From positions 45,779 through 109,778 of the forward strand of contig PABI01000002.1 in NCBI GenBank assembly GCA_002699125.1: a DNA stretch of 64,000 bases. The letters are read 5' to 3'. This document shows positions 52,781 to 62,530 of this stretch, in pieces (the first letter of the stretch is position 1; every line of letters starts with the position of its first letter). Made by a program: the position numbers and the translations under genes. The DNA comes from Anaerolineaceae bacterium (GTDB lineage Bacteria > Chloroflexota > Anaerolineae > Promineifilales > Promineifilaceae). The notes under the pieces are model-generated. The model ran no database searches. It saw only the letters and a program-made list of their open reading frames with translations, and was not told the origin of the DNA.

Positions 52781-53163
52781 CCAATATCGCCCGACGAATC
52801 TAAGCCCCCTGCCAAATCTGGCATAGACTGTTCAATTGATTCCGGTGACTCGCCCTTTTCCAACCGATCGACGACCTCGTTAAACTCATCTCCCAAATCT
52901 TCCCCCGTTTCTTGTCCCATTTTGCGCATAAATTTGCCCAAGGACCGGGGATCGTCCTCGTCTAAATCGGCCAGATCGCCTTCCATCATGTTGTCCAGGC
53001 GGCTGTCTTCTGATTTGGCAACAGCGACGCGGCTAATGCGGCGCTTAATTTCCAGGCTGCCACAATGCGGACAAACGGGCTGTACTTTGCCATACTCACT
53101 GTATGAAAACTGCAATCGGGCCGGTTTGCCACAGGCCTGGCAGCGATAATCGTAAAAAGGCAT
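52777..53163 (-). CDS. FmdB-family zinc ribbon protein
   Basis: This 128-residue protein begins with the FmdB zinc ribbon, MPFYDYRCQACGKPARLQ, then CPHCGSLEIKRRISR, giving two C-x2-C pairs. The rest is an acidic low-complexity tail. FmdB-type proteins are putative regulators of unknown mechanism. The gene ends 4 bp inside the convergent tmk gene. ATG 53163 is the first Met before the ribbon. Confidence 0.85.
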   Translation of the reverse strand: MPFYDYRCQACGKPARLQFSYSEYGKVQPVCPHCGSLEIKRRISRVAVAKSEDSRLDNMMEGDLADLDEDDPRSLGKFMRKMGQETGEDLGDEFNEVVDRLEKGESPESIEQSMPDLAGGLDSSGDIG

Positions 53164-53286
53164 AATGCTGATTTCCTTACTCATTGAACTTATGGTCGGT
53201 GACCATTTTACAGCTATTATACGAGTCATTATGTAGGGCATCAAACGGCCGTACCCTATTCATCAGCAATTATAAAAGAGGTTATT

Positions 53287-53910
53287 GTGGTAGAAGAAAG
53301 CTTATATCGAAAAGAAAATCATCCTAAACTTATTGTTATTTCCGGTCCGTCTGGAGTAGGCAAAGACACCATCGCCCGCAACCTGATCGATACCGATCCG
53401 GACCGATTTTACTTTGTGGTGACGGCCACTACCCGGCCACCAAGAGCCGGCGAAACGCACGGTGTCGATTACTTTTTCTTCAGCAATGATGAGTTTGCTG
53501 AAATGATTGAGAACAATGAATTACTGGAATATGCCGTTGTTTACAACGATTACAAGGGCATTCCCAAGCAGCAAATTCGGGATGCGCTCAACAGCGGGCG
53601 TGATGTGATTATGCGCGTGGATGTTCAGGGGGCGGCCACGGTGCGCAAGATTATCCCCAACGCCATTTCCGTTTTTCTGACGACGGAAACAGAATCTGAA
53701 CTGGTGCGTCGCCTGCGAGAGCGCAAGTCAGAAACGGCCGAAGGACTGAATTTACGCATTGCTGCTGCCCGCCAGGAAATGAAGCGGATTCAGGAGTTTG
53801 ATTATTGGGTCATCAATGCGGAAGATCGGCAAGAGCGGGCCGTAAGGGAGATATTGAGCATTATTGAGGCAGCCCATTGCGCGGTTAATCAAGAGCCAAT
53901 TTTGCTGTAA
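53287..53910 (+). CDS. gmk: Guanylate kinase
   Basis: This 207-residue enzyme converts GMP to GDP. The P-loop is ISGPSGVGKDTI, the GMP site TTRPPRAGETHGVDYFF, then LLEYAVVYNDYKGIP and DVIMRVDVQGAATVR. The start is GTG. A 10-residue extension precedes the usual kinase start. It is followed by a convergent terminator shared with the protease gene. Confidence 0.95.
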   Translation: MVEESLYRKENHPKLIVISGPSGVGKDTIARNLIDTDPDRFYFVVTATTRPPRAGETHGVDYFFFSNDEFAEMIENNELLEYAVVYNDYKGIPKQQIRDALNSGRDVIMRVDVQGAATVRKIIPNAISVFLTTETESELVRRLRERKSETAEGLNLRIAAARQEMKRIQEFDYWVINAEDRQERAVREILSIIEAAHCAVNQEPILL

Positions 53911-53946
53911 GTTCGCACCAATGTTGCCAACATTAACTGGAAAGAA

Positions 53947-53984
53947 AAAGCGGGTTGACATTTTACTGCCAACCCGCTTTTGTT
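53947..53984. terminator. Bidirectional intrinsic terminator between gmk and the protease gene
   Basis: An 11-bp perfect stem AAAGCGGGTTG/CAACCCGCTTT (53947-53957, 53970-53980) with a 12-base loop has an A-run on one side and TTTTG on the other. Confidence 0.88.
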
Positions 53985-54025
53985 TTACTTTACGAGCAGC
54001 TTGTTAAGACTGCAAGTTAGAGCTG

Positions 54026-57000
54026 TTATTGAGCACCGTTGCTAATTTCACCGCTAAAGCAGGAAACGGCCGTGCCTTCAAACAGTGAGGACGTCATTTC
54101 AGCACAGTTGGTCCAGTCACCTGGTTTTGTACCGAATGCGCTGTACGTAATTGTGTAAGTCTCGCCAGGTTCACCTGGGGTTGAGAATACGTCAATTTCG
54201 TAGTCACCGTTCGGGTAGGAAGGTGCTGGTGCATCGCCAACGCCGTCGAAGTAGATCTGGCCACCGGTATTACCGAATTTGTTCTCGGCACCAACAGTCA
54301 GGAAACCACCGTCACCGTCAGAGAGCTCTGTACCGTAAGTAAAGCTGATGTCCTCTACGCCATTGATACCAATCCAGACCTGGAAGGTGTTCAGTTCGCC
54401 GTCACCATAGTTAGAAACGGCTTCCCATTCCACAACGATCCAGGAGTTCACGCCGTCACCCAAAACATTGACGAGTACTCGGCCGCCGAATTCTGGGTTC
54501 AGGTCTGTCCAGAATGGAGCAAGAATGTTGTTTGGTATGTTTGCGCTGGGGATCGGTTGGTTGATGTAGTCAACATCGGCACCAGTGCCGCCGCCAACCA
54601 CGATGTAACCGTTAGAAACCACACCGATTTGGGAGTAAGTTTCACCGGCATAGACAAAGGACGAAACATTTACATTCGTGATGCTTTCATCCGTTGCGCC
54701 TAGATCAAGGTTGCCACCGAACTGATCGAGTGCCAGGTAGCCAGCTGGGGAAGCCAGCGGGTCAACAGCGGCATTGACGATTGGCGGAGCAGCACCAAAC
54801 AGTGTACCGCTAGCGCTCAGGGAGCGAGAGCTGGTCTGTGTAGCGCCATCAACGCTGCCGTTTACCAGACGCAGACGACGCGGCAACACGTCAGTCACGT
54901 TGAAGTCGGCTTCATCGAAGCTGTTGTTGGTAATGCTGATTGTACATTCGGTGACTTCACCGGAAGCCAGGCTGGCAGAATCACAGGTCTTGTCAATGCT
55001 GACCGGTGCCTGTTCACGTACAATCGTGATGGGGAAGCGGAGCGCATGGTCTCCATGGGTCAGGTGCATCACAGCCATAGCTGTTTCGCCAAGCTCAACG
55101 CCACTGGCATCAACATGAATGCTCAGCGTTGCATCACGACCGGCGCGGATGCCCACAACAGAAGGCACATCTACAACCAGGCCATCATTCGATTCAACCG
55201 TGATATACCACCAGGCATCGTAGTCCAGTTCGCTTTGCAGCGTACGTTCTACGGTCATCTGGCCGGGCATGCTGGGGATGTACAGGCTGGGGTAGTTGGA
55301 ATTCCACAGATCATCTTCGTGCAGATAGAAGTTGGCTGCAGATTCAGCAATGCTGATGCCGGGGTTGCCAGCAACATTCAGATCAATGCGGCCAGAGCCA
55401 GCATCGAAGTTATCAACAGGCGTAACGCCATCTTCCTTAACCAGACCATCAACCGTAGCGGTCATCATCAAGGCAGATTTGATCTGGCCCGGAGTCCAGT
55501 CTGGATGCAAGGCTGCCAGCAAGGCACCAGCACCAGCTGTGTGCGGGCTGGACATAGAGGTACCGCTCAGGAGCTGGAAGAGGCCAGGCTGACCAAGGGG
55601 TTCCGCCTTATAGGGTGTGTCGCTGGCCAGGATGTTCACGCCAGGAGCGGTAACGTCTGGTTTGCTAATACCCAGGGATTGATTTGGTCCACCGCGGGAG
55701 CTGAAGGATGCCATAACATCACCCTGAACCGTGGCTTTTACGCCACCGCTTAAGGTACCCATGACGTCACTGTTGTTAGCCAGGAAATCGAGCAAAGCTA
55801 CGCCAGCATCATCTTGGATGTGAATACTGGGAATCCAATGAGAATCGGTGTTCAATGTTTGCAGGGCGGGATTGTACAGAACCATACCGCCAGCGCCACC
55901 TTCAGCAACGTTGAAGCTCTTGGTTACACGGGCAATAACACCACGCTCACAAACGACGATTTCACCGTTAAAGGTGCCAGCCGGGAAGGGAGTGTTGCAC
56001 TGTCCATCTTCAGGATCGGTGTCCGGCAGGTCATCATAGTCAGCAGCCAAAATAACTGGAGCTGGACCGAAGCCGCCAGTGATGGAAACACCATCCAGCG
56101 TTAAGGATTCGTCGCCAGATTCAAGCAAGATGTCGGCCACAAAACCACGGTCGTGGGTGCTAGCACCAGAGGTCATTGTCCAGGGGCCACGGTGGGCAAC
56201 CGTATCGGCACCAGGACCAGAGTTACCAGCAGAAGCAGCAACAAATACGCCATTGTCATAAGCTACAGAGAAGGCCTGTTCTACAATGTCGTTATAAGGA
56301 TCGCTGCCACCACCAATGGAGAAGTTGATGACATCTACACCATCGATAATTGCCTGCTCAACGGCAGCAACAGAGTCACTTCCGAAGCAGCTGGCTGTAC
56401 CTGGAACGGTACCACAAATCTTATAGGCAATGATCTGCGCACGGGGTGCCACACCGGAGATAACGCCCAGCGTGCCGCCCAAAACATCAGCGGAAACGTT
56501 GCTGTTACCAGCAACTGTGGAAGCTGTGTGGGAGCCGTGGCCGTCGTTGTCGCGTGCGGAGAGGAACTCGCCGTCAAACAGGTCGCGGTTGGCTTCAAAG
56601 GTTTCCATGAAGCGGTAGGCACCGATGAGTTTGTTGTTACATTCAAAGTCCAGGCCTAGATCTGTGCCGTCAGCCATAACGCTGCCCAGGTCACATTCGT
56701 ATGTTCCTGTCGGTGCAGGATAGGGATTGCCGTTGGGGTCTGGGTCAGCAAAGGTTGGGCTTTCCGGCCAAACACCAGAGTCCAAAATACCAACAATCAC
56801 GCCTTCACCGGCGTTTTCCTGGCCACCCAGCGCGCTCCAAACGGTCGGAGCACCGATCCATTGCGGACCAGCATCTGTCGTCAATTCAACTTCTTCATCC
56901 AGGTAAATACCGGTTACGCCGGACAGGGAAGCGATTGCGTCCAGATTGGCACCAGCAACACGGGAAACAGCAACACCGTTGAAAACGGTATTGTATTCGT

Positions 57001-57289
57001 ATGTTACCTGGCCGTAGTTATCGAGGGTGTTTTTGAGGGTACCAGCATCGATGGCTTCATCGATGGTGATAATGACGTTGACTTCTTCTAGTTCGCCAAC
57101 TTCAACACGGTTTGCAACGGCCGTTTTGCTGTTGGTAAAGCTAGAGGCAACGGAAACAGTATCGCCTGTGGCCGTGATTCCACCATCCTGAGCAAAGCCA
57201 AGGGAGGCTGAAGAAAGAACCAGGACGAGTGTTAACAATGCTATAAGCGATAGTGTTAGCACACTCTTTTTTGGGGTTTTCTTAAACAT
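54026..57289 (-). CDS. Secreted subtilisin-like serine protease (S8) with PA domain
   Basis: This 1087-residue exported protease has a signal peptide (about 1-33, hydrophobic core and FAQ cleavage site). An I9-type propeptide spans about 64-138. The S8 catalytic domain has Asp-170 (GVIVGILDSGVW), His-251 (DGHGSHTA) and Ser-578 (SGTSMSSPH). A PA domain is inserted at about 400-515. C-terminal beta domains include one of conserved-repeat type (DKTCDSASLASGEVTECTISITN) and a region like a beta-propeller/Ig repeat to the end. The start at 57289 has a CAGGAGAACAG ribosome site. It is likely an extracellular scavenging or processing enzyme; there is no cell-wall sorting signal. Confidence 0.92.
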   Translation of the reverse strand: MFKKTPKKSVLTLSLIALLTLVLVLSSASLGFAQDGGITATGDTVSVASSFTNSKTAVANRVEVGELEEVNVIITIDEAIDAGTLKNTLDNYGQVTYEYNTVFNGVAVSRVAGANLDAIASLSGVTGIYLDEEVELTTDAGPQWIGAPTVWSALGGQENAGEGVIVGILDSGVWPESPTFADPDPNGNPYPAPTGTYECDLGSVMADGTDLGLDFECNNKLIGAYRFMETFEANRDLFDGEFLSARDNDGHGSHTASTVAGNSNVSADVLGGTLGVISGVAPRAQIIAYKICGTVPGTASCFGSDSVAAVEQAIIDGVDVINFSIGGGSDPYNDIVEQAFSVAYDNGVFVAASAGNSGPGADTVAHRGPWTMTSGASTHDRGFVADILLESGDESLTLDGVSITGGFGPAPVILAADYDDLPDTDPEDGQCNTPFPAGTFNGEIVVCERGVIARVTKSFNVAEGGAGGMVLYNPALQTLNTDSHWIPSIHIQDDAGVALLDFLANNSDVMGTLSGGVKATVQGDVMASFSSRGGPNQSLGISKPDVTAPGVNILASDTPYKAEPLGQPGLFQLLSGTSMSSPHTAGAGALLAALHPDWTPGQIKSALMMTATVDGLVKEDGVTPVDNFDAGSGRIDLNVAGNPGISIAESAANFYLHEDDLWNSNYPSLYIPSMPGQMTVERTLQSELDYDAWWYITVESNDGLVVDVPSVVGIRAGRDATLSIHVDASGVELGETAMAVMHLTHGDHALRFPITIVREQAPVSIDKTCDSASLASGEVTECTISITNNSFDEADFNVTDVLPRRLRLVNGSVDGATQTSSRSLSASGTLFGAAPPIVNAAVDPLASPAGYLALDQFGGNLDLGATDESITNVNVSSFVYAGETYSQIGVVSNGYIVVGGGTGADVDYINQPIPSANIPNNILAPFWTDLNPEFGGRVLVNVLGDGVNSWIVVEWEAVSNYGDGELNTFQVWIGINGVEDISFTYGTELSDGDGGFLTVGAENKFGNTGGQIYFDGVGDAPAPSYPNGDYEIDVFSTPGEPGETYTITYSAFGTKPGDWTNCAEMTSSLFEGTAVSCFSGEISNGAQ

Positions 57290-58113
57290 CTGTTCTCCTG
57301 TTATGTGATACATTGTAAGGTTTCTTGCTAAGAGTAGTCTTCCGAATTTGGGTAATTGGCAGGCTGTTTTGCAGTAGATCAGCGTATTTCTTTCTGCCAA
57401 TTCCTCAGGAAACCGCGGTGCAAGCTGTTGATTGGTAAAGCTTTCCGCGGTTTACCTAACTTGAAACTGATGTTTATCTTTAAATAGGATCACCTCCTTG
57501 TATCGAATTTTTAACTTTTAGGTGGGTGCTAGCACAATCTGCAAAGATAAGATAGTTAAGACAGATTGTTTGTTGAAGGACAAAATTGCCTAAGTATGAA
57601 ATGCGCAAAGTTCTGTTCTTCGGTTAACCTTTTAAAGGCATAGACCAAATCCAGCGATTTAATGGAAAACTGTTTGCCGCAATGCCTGAGAAGCAGTGAT
57701 GTTTTCTGGCAGACAGCTTTCCGCAAGAGCATGGAATATGGATCAGTTTTAGTGGTTTGTGAGTTTCGTAGCACCTTCCATTTAGTAGCTCAAGGTTATT
57801 ACGCATGTGAATGAAGCATAGATCTAATTCGGGAAAATCGATTCTGTTTTTACGCTTGAAGATGGGGTCACACTTATCTGCTCGATGTGCTTAATTAATT
57901 TTTGCGCTACTCTGCTATGGTAGACTTTTTACAGTATGAGACTTATGGGTAACATATCCAGAGGAAGTTACAGATTGACTTACGAAAAAGTTTCTCTGCG
58001 TTAAATATTTAGACTGTTGTCTGGCGTGTATAGAGAACGTAAATATTGTCTAGAAAGATAGAACGGCCGTGTTATAATGCCCTCCATTCTGCAACGAGAA
58101 AATTAGCAAATCT
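57290..58113. other. 824-bp intergenic region with structured leader of the protease and promoter of the NACHT-HEAT gene
   Basis: On the minus strand, the protease leader contains AAGGAGGTGATCC (57488-57500), a full 13-base complement to the 16S 3' end, with no ATG, GTG or TTG at the usual distance. Downstream in the same leader lies a long hairpin: AAACCGCGG plus AAGCT pair with AGCTT plus CCGCGGTTT (57411-57427, 57440-57454). Regulation of the protease mRNA by structure is possible. The rest is AT-richer and holds no convincing gene. Confidence 0.5.
58070..58078 (+). promoter_or_regulatory. Extended -10 promoter of the NACHT-HEAT gene
   Basis: TGTTATAAT, a perfect extended -10, lies 36 bp before the start codon and partly overlaps an ACGGCCGT palindrome (58063-58070). 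No good -35 is seen. Confidence 0.6.
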
Positions 58114-60534
58114 ATGCAACAATTCCAAAATTGGCAGTTTGACACGTTATCCTTTGTTTTGGGCCTGCTTCTGGGGATTGGCGGAGCGTATGGCTTTTTG
58201 CGGCTGCTGCCGCTGCTGCGCCGCCAATATGTTCGTTTGACTGGCTGGGTGCGAGAACGGATTTCTTACTTGCGCTCCGGCGTGGCCGTGCGTTTTTTGG
58301 CCGAAACGGCCGTTTACGCCAACACGCAACATCTCCTCAAAAACGAAGCAGAATTAAGCACCCTCTTTGTAGCCCCTCGTTTACTGGCCCCGCTAGAGGA
58401 CCCGGCGCTGCTGCCCGAAGATTGCGGCGCAACGGCCTTCACCTACCTGTGGCCGGAGTGGGCCAGAGGCATGGGGCTGCCCACACCGCCGACGATGACC
58501 GTAGACCAACTGCTGCGCAACGGCCGTCGTGTCATCATTGCCGGGGAAGCGGGCGCGGGAAAGAGCAGCTTGTTGGCTCATCTGGCGCACCGCTGTGCCA
58601 CGGCATCTGCCAATAGCAACGAGCCCCAATTAGCGCAAATTTTACCCGTTCTGGTACATGTCGCTGAACTTGGTGTGGCTGTTGCTGGTGAAGATGAAGA
58701 TGCAGAAACTACCTTGGCCAGCGCCCTGCAAAAGCGGGCAAATCCTTTGACCAGCCCCGGCATTAAAGATTTGTTGCATCAACGGTTGAAGGCAGGGCAG
58801 GTGCTGCTGCTGCTTGATGGCTGGGATGCACTGCCCCTGGCGCAGCGGCCGAACGTTGCTGAATGGTTAGAGGCGCTGCTGCGCAAATATAAGCAAACCC
58901 AAACTTTTGTTGCGGCCGGGCTGACCGGCCACGGGCTGCTGTTGGAGCTGGATTTTACCTGGACCACACTGCTGCCCTGGCGCCTGGGTGAAGCCGAGAA
59001 ATTTGCCGAGCAGGCGACCCAGGAGCTGTCGGTGAGCCAGCCACCTCGTTTGCCCTATTTTTGGCGGCCTGGACAGTTGACGAGGGCAACTGCGCTTAAC
59101 TTTGCTATACGTGCTCTGGCCAAACTGCCCGATGATCCCAAACGGCCGTTGCCCGACCACGAATTATTGCAAAAAAGCCTCACCCTGCTGGCCGGCAAAA
59201 CGCCGCCGGATGAGGTCACGTTACTGTTTTGGCAGCAGCTGGCCTACAAGATGCTGCATGAAGAAAAAATAGCACTGGGAACCACGGAGGTAACGGCCGT
59301 TGCCGAAGCGTTGGCCAGGGAAGATGATGATCAAGTTAATCGCAGCCTGGCCAACCGGCTGCAAAAATCGGTAAAAAACACGCCAATTTTTGTGACATGG
59401 GGCAACGGCAGTTTGAGTTGTCGTGGCGTTTGGTGGCGGGACTTTTTGGCCGCCGGTCATCTGGCTGAGCAAGGCGACGAGGCAACTGCGGCAGCCCATC
59501 TAAACGATTATGAATGGGCCCAGGTGCTGCGCTTTTATGTGGCGCAAGTGAATCCGGCCGGGCTGGCCGGTCAGCTGCTGAAGGAGCAGGACAATACCCC
59601 CTCGCGTGAATCGGTTTTTCAGGTGGCTTCGTGGCTGCCGCTTACGAGCGAAAAAGGGGAATGGCGGCGGCAAACGATGATTTTGCTGGGCCAAATGATT
59701 CGGTCCGCCTCGTCGTTTACCCAGGTGCTGCGGCAGCGCGCCATGGCCGCGCTGGCCCAATCGGGCGAGCCAGGGGTGATGACCTTTGTGACGCAGCTGC
59801 TGGAACGTACCGATCCATTTTTGCGCCAGCTGGGTACCGCCGCTCTGGCTCATTACGGCGATGATGAGGCGTTAGCGCTGCTGGCCAAGATGGTGACAGA
59901 TGGAGATGAACTGGTGCGGCAAACGGCCGTGTGCAGTCTGCTCCGGCAGCAACACCATCCATTGGCTGAACGGCCGCTGGTGGCCGCGATGCTTAGCGAT
60001 GATGAAGCGTTGAGCCGGATTGTGGCCGAAGGCCTGGCGCTGAACGGGGCGCACGGCGTAGAAATTTTGCAGGATGCCCTCACTGATGATGACATTCAGG
60101 TGCGTCGCGCCGCAGTGATTGGTTTGTCGCTGCTGGATGCTGCCTGGGTGGAAAAGCAGCTCATCCAGGTAGAGCGGCATGATGATGAATGGTTTGTGCG
60201 TTCAGCCGCCAACGGGGCACTGGAACTGCTGCGGGCGCGGCGTAAAGTAAGCCAATGGGAGCCGCCCAATCCGGCTGATCAACGCTGGCTAACGCTGGCT
60301 TTTCGCCAGGACGGCCGTATCGTACCCGATGGTAAGGCAGCGATGCCCTTTTTGGTCCAGCTTATTAGCGAATCCGACGATCCCAAGCTGCGTGCCTCGG
60401 CGGCGACCTTGTTGAGCTATTTGCCCGCGCTCGATGCGATGCCTGCGTTGGAAACGGCCGCGCGCGACACGGACTTTTTGGTGAGCGAGGCGGCCTTTAC
60501 CACCCTGTGCCATTTGCGGCGGGCTTACGGGTAG
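58114..60534 (+). CDS. NACHT-type STAND NTPase with C-terminal HEAT repeats
   Basis: This 806-residue protein has an N-terminal membrane helix (about 11-34). A NACHT NTPase domain follows with Walker A GEAGAGKSS (144-152) and Walker B LLLLDGWDALP (about 233-243). A helical region then leads to a C-terminal array of HEAT-like repeats (about 520-800) with recurring motifs such as VRRAAVIGLSLLD, VRQTAVCSLL and LRASAATLLSYL. Such proteins usually sense a ligand through the repeats. It resembles the DGR target in having a membrane anchor and NACHT core, but its sensor is HEAT repeats rather than a variable FGE domain. No effector domain is apparent. Confidence 0.85.
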   Translation: MQQFQNWQFDTLSFVLGLLLGIGGAYGFLRLLPLLRRQYVRLTGWVRERISYLRSGVAVRFLAETAVYANTQHLLKNEAELSTLFVAPRLLAPLEDPALLPEDCGATAFTYLWPEWARGMGLPTPPTMTVDQLLRNGRRVIIAGEAGAGKSSLLAHLAHRCATASANSNEPQLAQILPVLVHVAELGVAVAGEDEDAETTLASALQKRANPLTSPGIKDLLHQRLKAGQVLLLLDGWDALPLAQRPNVAEWLEALLRKYKQTQTFVAAGLTGHGLLLELDFTWTTLLPWRLGEAEKFAEQATQELSVSQPPRLPYFWRPGQLTRATALNFAIRALAKLPDDPKRPLPDHELLQKSLTLLAGKTPPDEVTLLFWQQLAYKMLHEEKIALGTTEVTAVAEALAREDDDQVNRSLANRLQKSVKNTPIFVTWGNGSLSCRGVWWRDFLAAGHLAEQGDEATAAAHLNDYEWAQVLRFYVAQVNPAGLAGQLLKEQDNTPSRESVFQVASWLPLTSEKGEWRRQTMILLGQMIRSASSFTQVLRQRAMAALAQSGEPGVMTFVTQLLERTDPFLRQLGTAALAHYGDDEALALLAKMVTDGDELVRQTAVCSLLRQQHHPLAERPLVAAMLSDDEALSRIVAEGLALNGAHGVEILQDALTDDDIQVRRAAVIGLSLLDAAWVEKQLIQVERHDDEWFVRSAANGALELLRARRKVSQWEPPNPADQRWLTLAFRQDGRIVPDGKAAMPFLVQLISESDDPKLRASAATLLSYLPALDAMPALETAARDTDFLVSEAAFTTLCHLRRAYG

Positions 60535-60607
60535 GCTATTTGACCGCAAAGACGCATGCAATTCTGGATTGCCGGGCGTAAAGTTTTTGAAAGCGATACT
60601 TGTATTT

Positions 60608-60640
60608 GAACTCCTGACAAAGGGTGTCAGGAGTTCTTTG
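60608..60640 (+). terminator. Intrinsic terminator after the NACHT-HEAT gene
   Basis: A perfect 12-bp stem GAACTCCTGACA/TGTCAGGAGTTC (60608-60619, 60625-60636) with a 5-base loop is followed by TTTG. Confidence 0.78.
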
Positions 60641-60739
60641 TATCCTTAAATCATCACAAAATATGGCCAGACGCGATTGGCGCAGTTACATTTTTTCTCT
60701 GTGCCTCCGCGCCTCTGCGTTAAATCTTTTACAGGAGTG

Positions 60740-61186
60740 ATGATGAAAACGAGAGAGACCAAATGTTGGATTGCCGTGGCTTCCAAAGATCATGTGCTGG
60801 CTGGTGTGGCCGGTGGGTTTATGCAGGCCAATCACGGCAAAAGCAGCCCGCTGCGCCGCGTGGCTCCAGGCGATTGGGTCATTTACTACTCGTCGAAAGT
60901 GCGCTACAAGGAAAAGGAACCATGCCAGGCGTTTACGGCCATCGGTCAGGTGAAGGAAGGTGAAGTGTATACGGCCGTCATGGCTCCAGACTTTGAACCG
61001 GCCCGCCGTGATGTGGATTTTAAGGAATGTGAAGAGGTGGGGATACGGCCGTTAATCGACAAACTCACCTTCATTGAGGACAAGCAGCGCTGGGGTTACA
61101 AATTCCGCTTCGGCTTCTTCGAGATCACCCAGGCTGATTTTGAGCTGATTATAAGGGAGATGTTGGTAAAGGAATTTGACTATTAG
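60740..61186 (+). CDS. EVE domain-containing protein
   Basis: This 148-residue protein of the EVE (PUA-like) fold is of the kind that recognises modified bases in DNA or RNA. Landmarks are [56 protein letters not shown] and a C-terminal [13 protein letters not shown] proteins are often linked to restriction-like or RNA-modification systems, but no such partner is in view. ATG 60740 (or 60743) has an AGGAG ribosome site. The stop overlaps the stop of the opposing small gene by 4 bp. Confidence 0.85.
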   Translation: MMKTRETKCWIAVASKDHVLAGVAGGFMQANHGKSSPLRRVAPGDWVIYYSSKVRYKEKEPCQAFTAIGQVKEGEVYTAVMAPDFEPARRDVDFKECEEVGIRPLIDKLTFIEDKQRWGYKFRFGFFEITQADFELIIREMLVKEFDY

Positions 61187-61440
61187 ATTTTTTGATTATG
61201 TCGGTTCTTTTGCCAGATATATAATGCCAGACCAATAGCGGCTATGGTGTTAAAAATTATCAGAGAATCCAGCCCGAAAAGTGCACTTTGTGGGTCTATA
61301 AAAAGCTGCCTTGGGTGGAATATCAATTGTATTAACACAAAAAGAATTGGGACAGTAAAAAATTGAAACAAAAATGCCCTCAAAGGGCTTTGAGCTATCC
61401 ACTGAAATATATTTTGAGACATTTTATTCATGGTTTTCAT
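61183..61440 (-). CDS. Small membrane protein of unknown function
   Basis: This 85-residue protein has two predicted membrane helices ([20 protein letters not shown] and [18 protein letters not shown]) and a basic C-terminus. ATG 61440 is supported by AGGGAG upstream. It lies between the EVE gene and the hydrolase gene, convergent with the former. No family was recognised. Confidence 0.55.
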   Translation of the reverse strand: MKTMNKMSQNIFQWIAQSPLRAFLFQFFTVPILFVLIQLIFHPRQLFIDPQSALFGLDSLIIFNTIAAIGLALYIWQKNRHNQKI

Positions 61441-61472
61441 CAAACTCCCTAATATTGTCACGGCGTCGGTGT

Positions 61473-62429
61473 TTATTCTGGCAAATGCTGCTCAAAAAAG
61501 GCGGTGGCAATGGCTGGATTGTCGATGAGGAACTGATAACCATCGTATCGGTCGCTGCTTTCGACCAGGAGGGGGCCGCTGACGTTGGGCGTGGCGGCGG
61601 CCATTTGCTGCACGTCTGTTGGGCTGCCCCAGGGATCGCCCATGCCTTGCACGTAGAGCACTGGCGTTTTGCCTGCCTGAGCTGCGGCCGTTGCCAAATG
61701 ATACTCTTTAAACGGCCGTCCCCCCGCCTGCCGGTATATCAATTCTGTGAGCGGCAAAATGGCTTTGCCCAATGGCCCAAACAGATGGGCGGCAAAGCGG
61801 CCGGCAAAGTGTGCCGGGGTAGTGGGCTGCACGGCAACCGCTGCCTGAATCTGGTCCGTTTGGGGCAGGGTGTATAACACCGTGTTTGCCCCCGCCGAGA
61901 AGCCCATGACGCCAATGCGATTTGGCGCGACTTCTGGTCGTCCCTGCAAATAGGCCACCGCCCCCAGTAAATCTTGGGCTTCTGTTTCGCCAAAAGTCAT
62001 GGGGGGGCGGCTGCCGCTCTCGCCGTGATTCCGTGCGTCGTACAGCAACAGCCCAAATCCGTCTCTGTGTAAACTATAGGCCAGCCGCAGGAAATCGACC
62101 TTGGAAGCGGCCGTCAGATTGGCCAGGGCGTCGGTGGCGGCTTCCCCCAGCCGGTTCCAGCCCCAGCCATGCACCAAAATAAGCGTCGCGCCATGACGGG
62201 TAGAATCCGCTGGCGGGGGAATGAACCAGCCGTTCAGTCGTACACCATCGGTGGCCGGAAAGGCGACGGTTTCATAAGGCATATTCAGGTCGACAGGGTT
62301 GCCCCAAAGGGGCTGGCGCAGGGGGCGGATAAGGCGTTGCGCCATTAAGGCCGCAATGGCGGTGATCAGTCCGGTGGCAAAGCCACCCAAAATAAAAAGC
62401 CAGCGTAAAACGCGGCGAAACAGTTTCAT
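61473..62429 (-). CDS. Alpha/beta hydrolase family protein
   Basis: This 318-residue protein has an N-terminal membrane helix (about 9-30) and an alpha/beta hydrolase domain. The oxyanion motif is LVHGWGWN, the nucleophile elbow GVMGFSAGANT, and the acid is likely Asp in QGMGDPWGSP. Where the catalytic His should be, near the C-terminus, the sequence is SSDRYDGYQF, so the usual His appears to be replaced. It may be inactive or use another residue. The substrate is unknown. Confidence 0.8.
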   Translation of the reverse strand: MKLFRRVLRWLFILGGFATGLITAIAALMAQRLIRPLRQPLWGNPVDLNMPYETVAFPATDGVRLNGWFIPPPADSTRHGATLILVHGWGWNRLGEAATDALANLTAASKVDFLRLAYSLHRDGFGLLLYDARNHGESGSRPPMTFGETEAQDLLGAVAYLQGRPEVAPNRIGVMGFSAGANTVLYTLPQTDQIQAAVAVQPTTPAHFAGRFAAHLFGPLGKAILPLTELIYRQAGGRPFKEYHLATAAAQAGKTPVLYVQGMGDPWGSPTDVQQMAAATPNVSGPLLVESSDRYDGYQFLIDNPAIATAFFEQHLPE

Positions 62430-62530
62430 AAGAAGCTCCTGAAATTATCTTTCTCTTCACGTAAAATCGAGGATATTATACCTGATCGTCATTGCCGCCG
62501 TAAGTGATTCCGGTTATCTTTAGCGAAAAT

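Noticed and set aside
57488..57500. Possible fragment of a 16S rRNA gene
   Set aside because: Only the terminal 13 bases match and no further rRNA sequence is present; on the other strand it reads as an ideal Shine-Dalgarno sequence.
57556..57806. Short minus-strand open frames in the large gap before the NACHT-HEAT gene
   Set aside because: Composition and start contexts look random; the region is AT-rich non-coding DNA.
58114..60534. Second DGR target
   Set aside because: It has no FGE or lectin-fold domain and no sequence resembling the template repeat.
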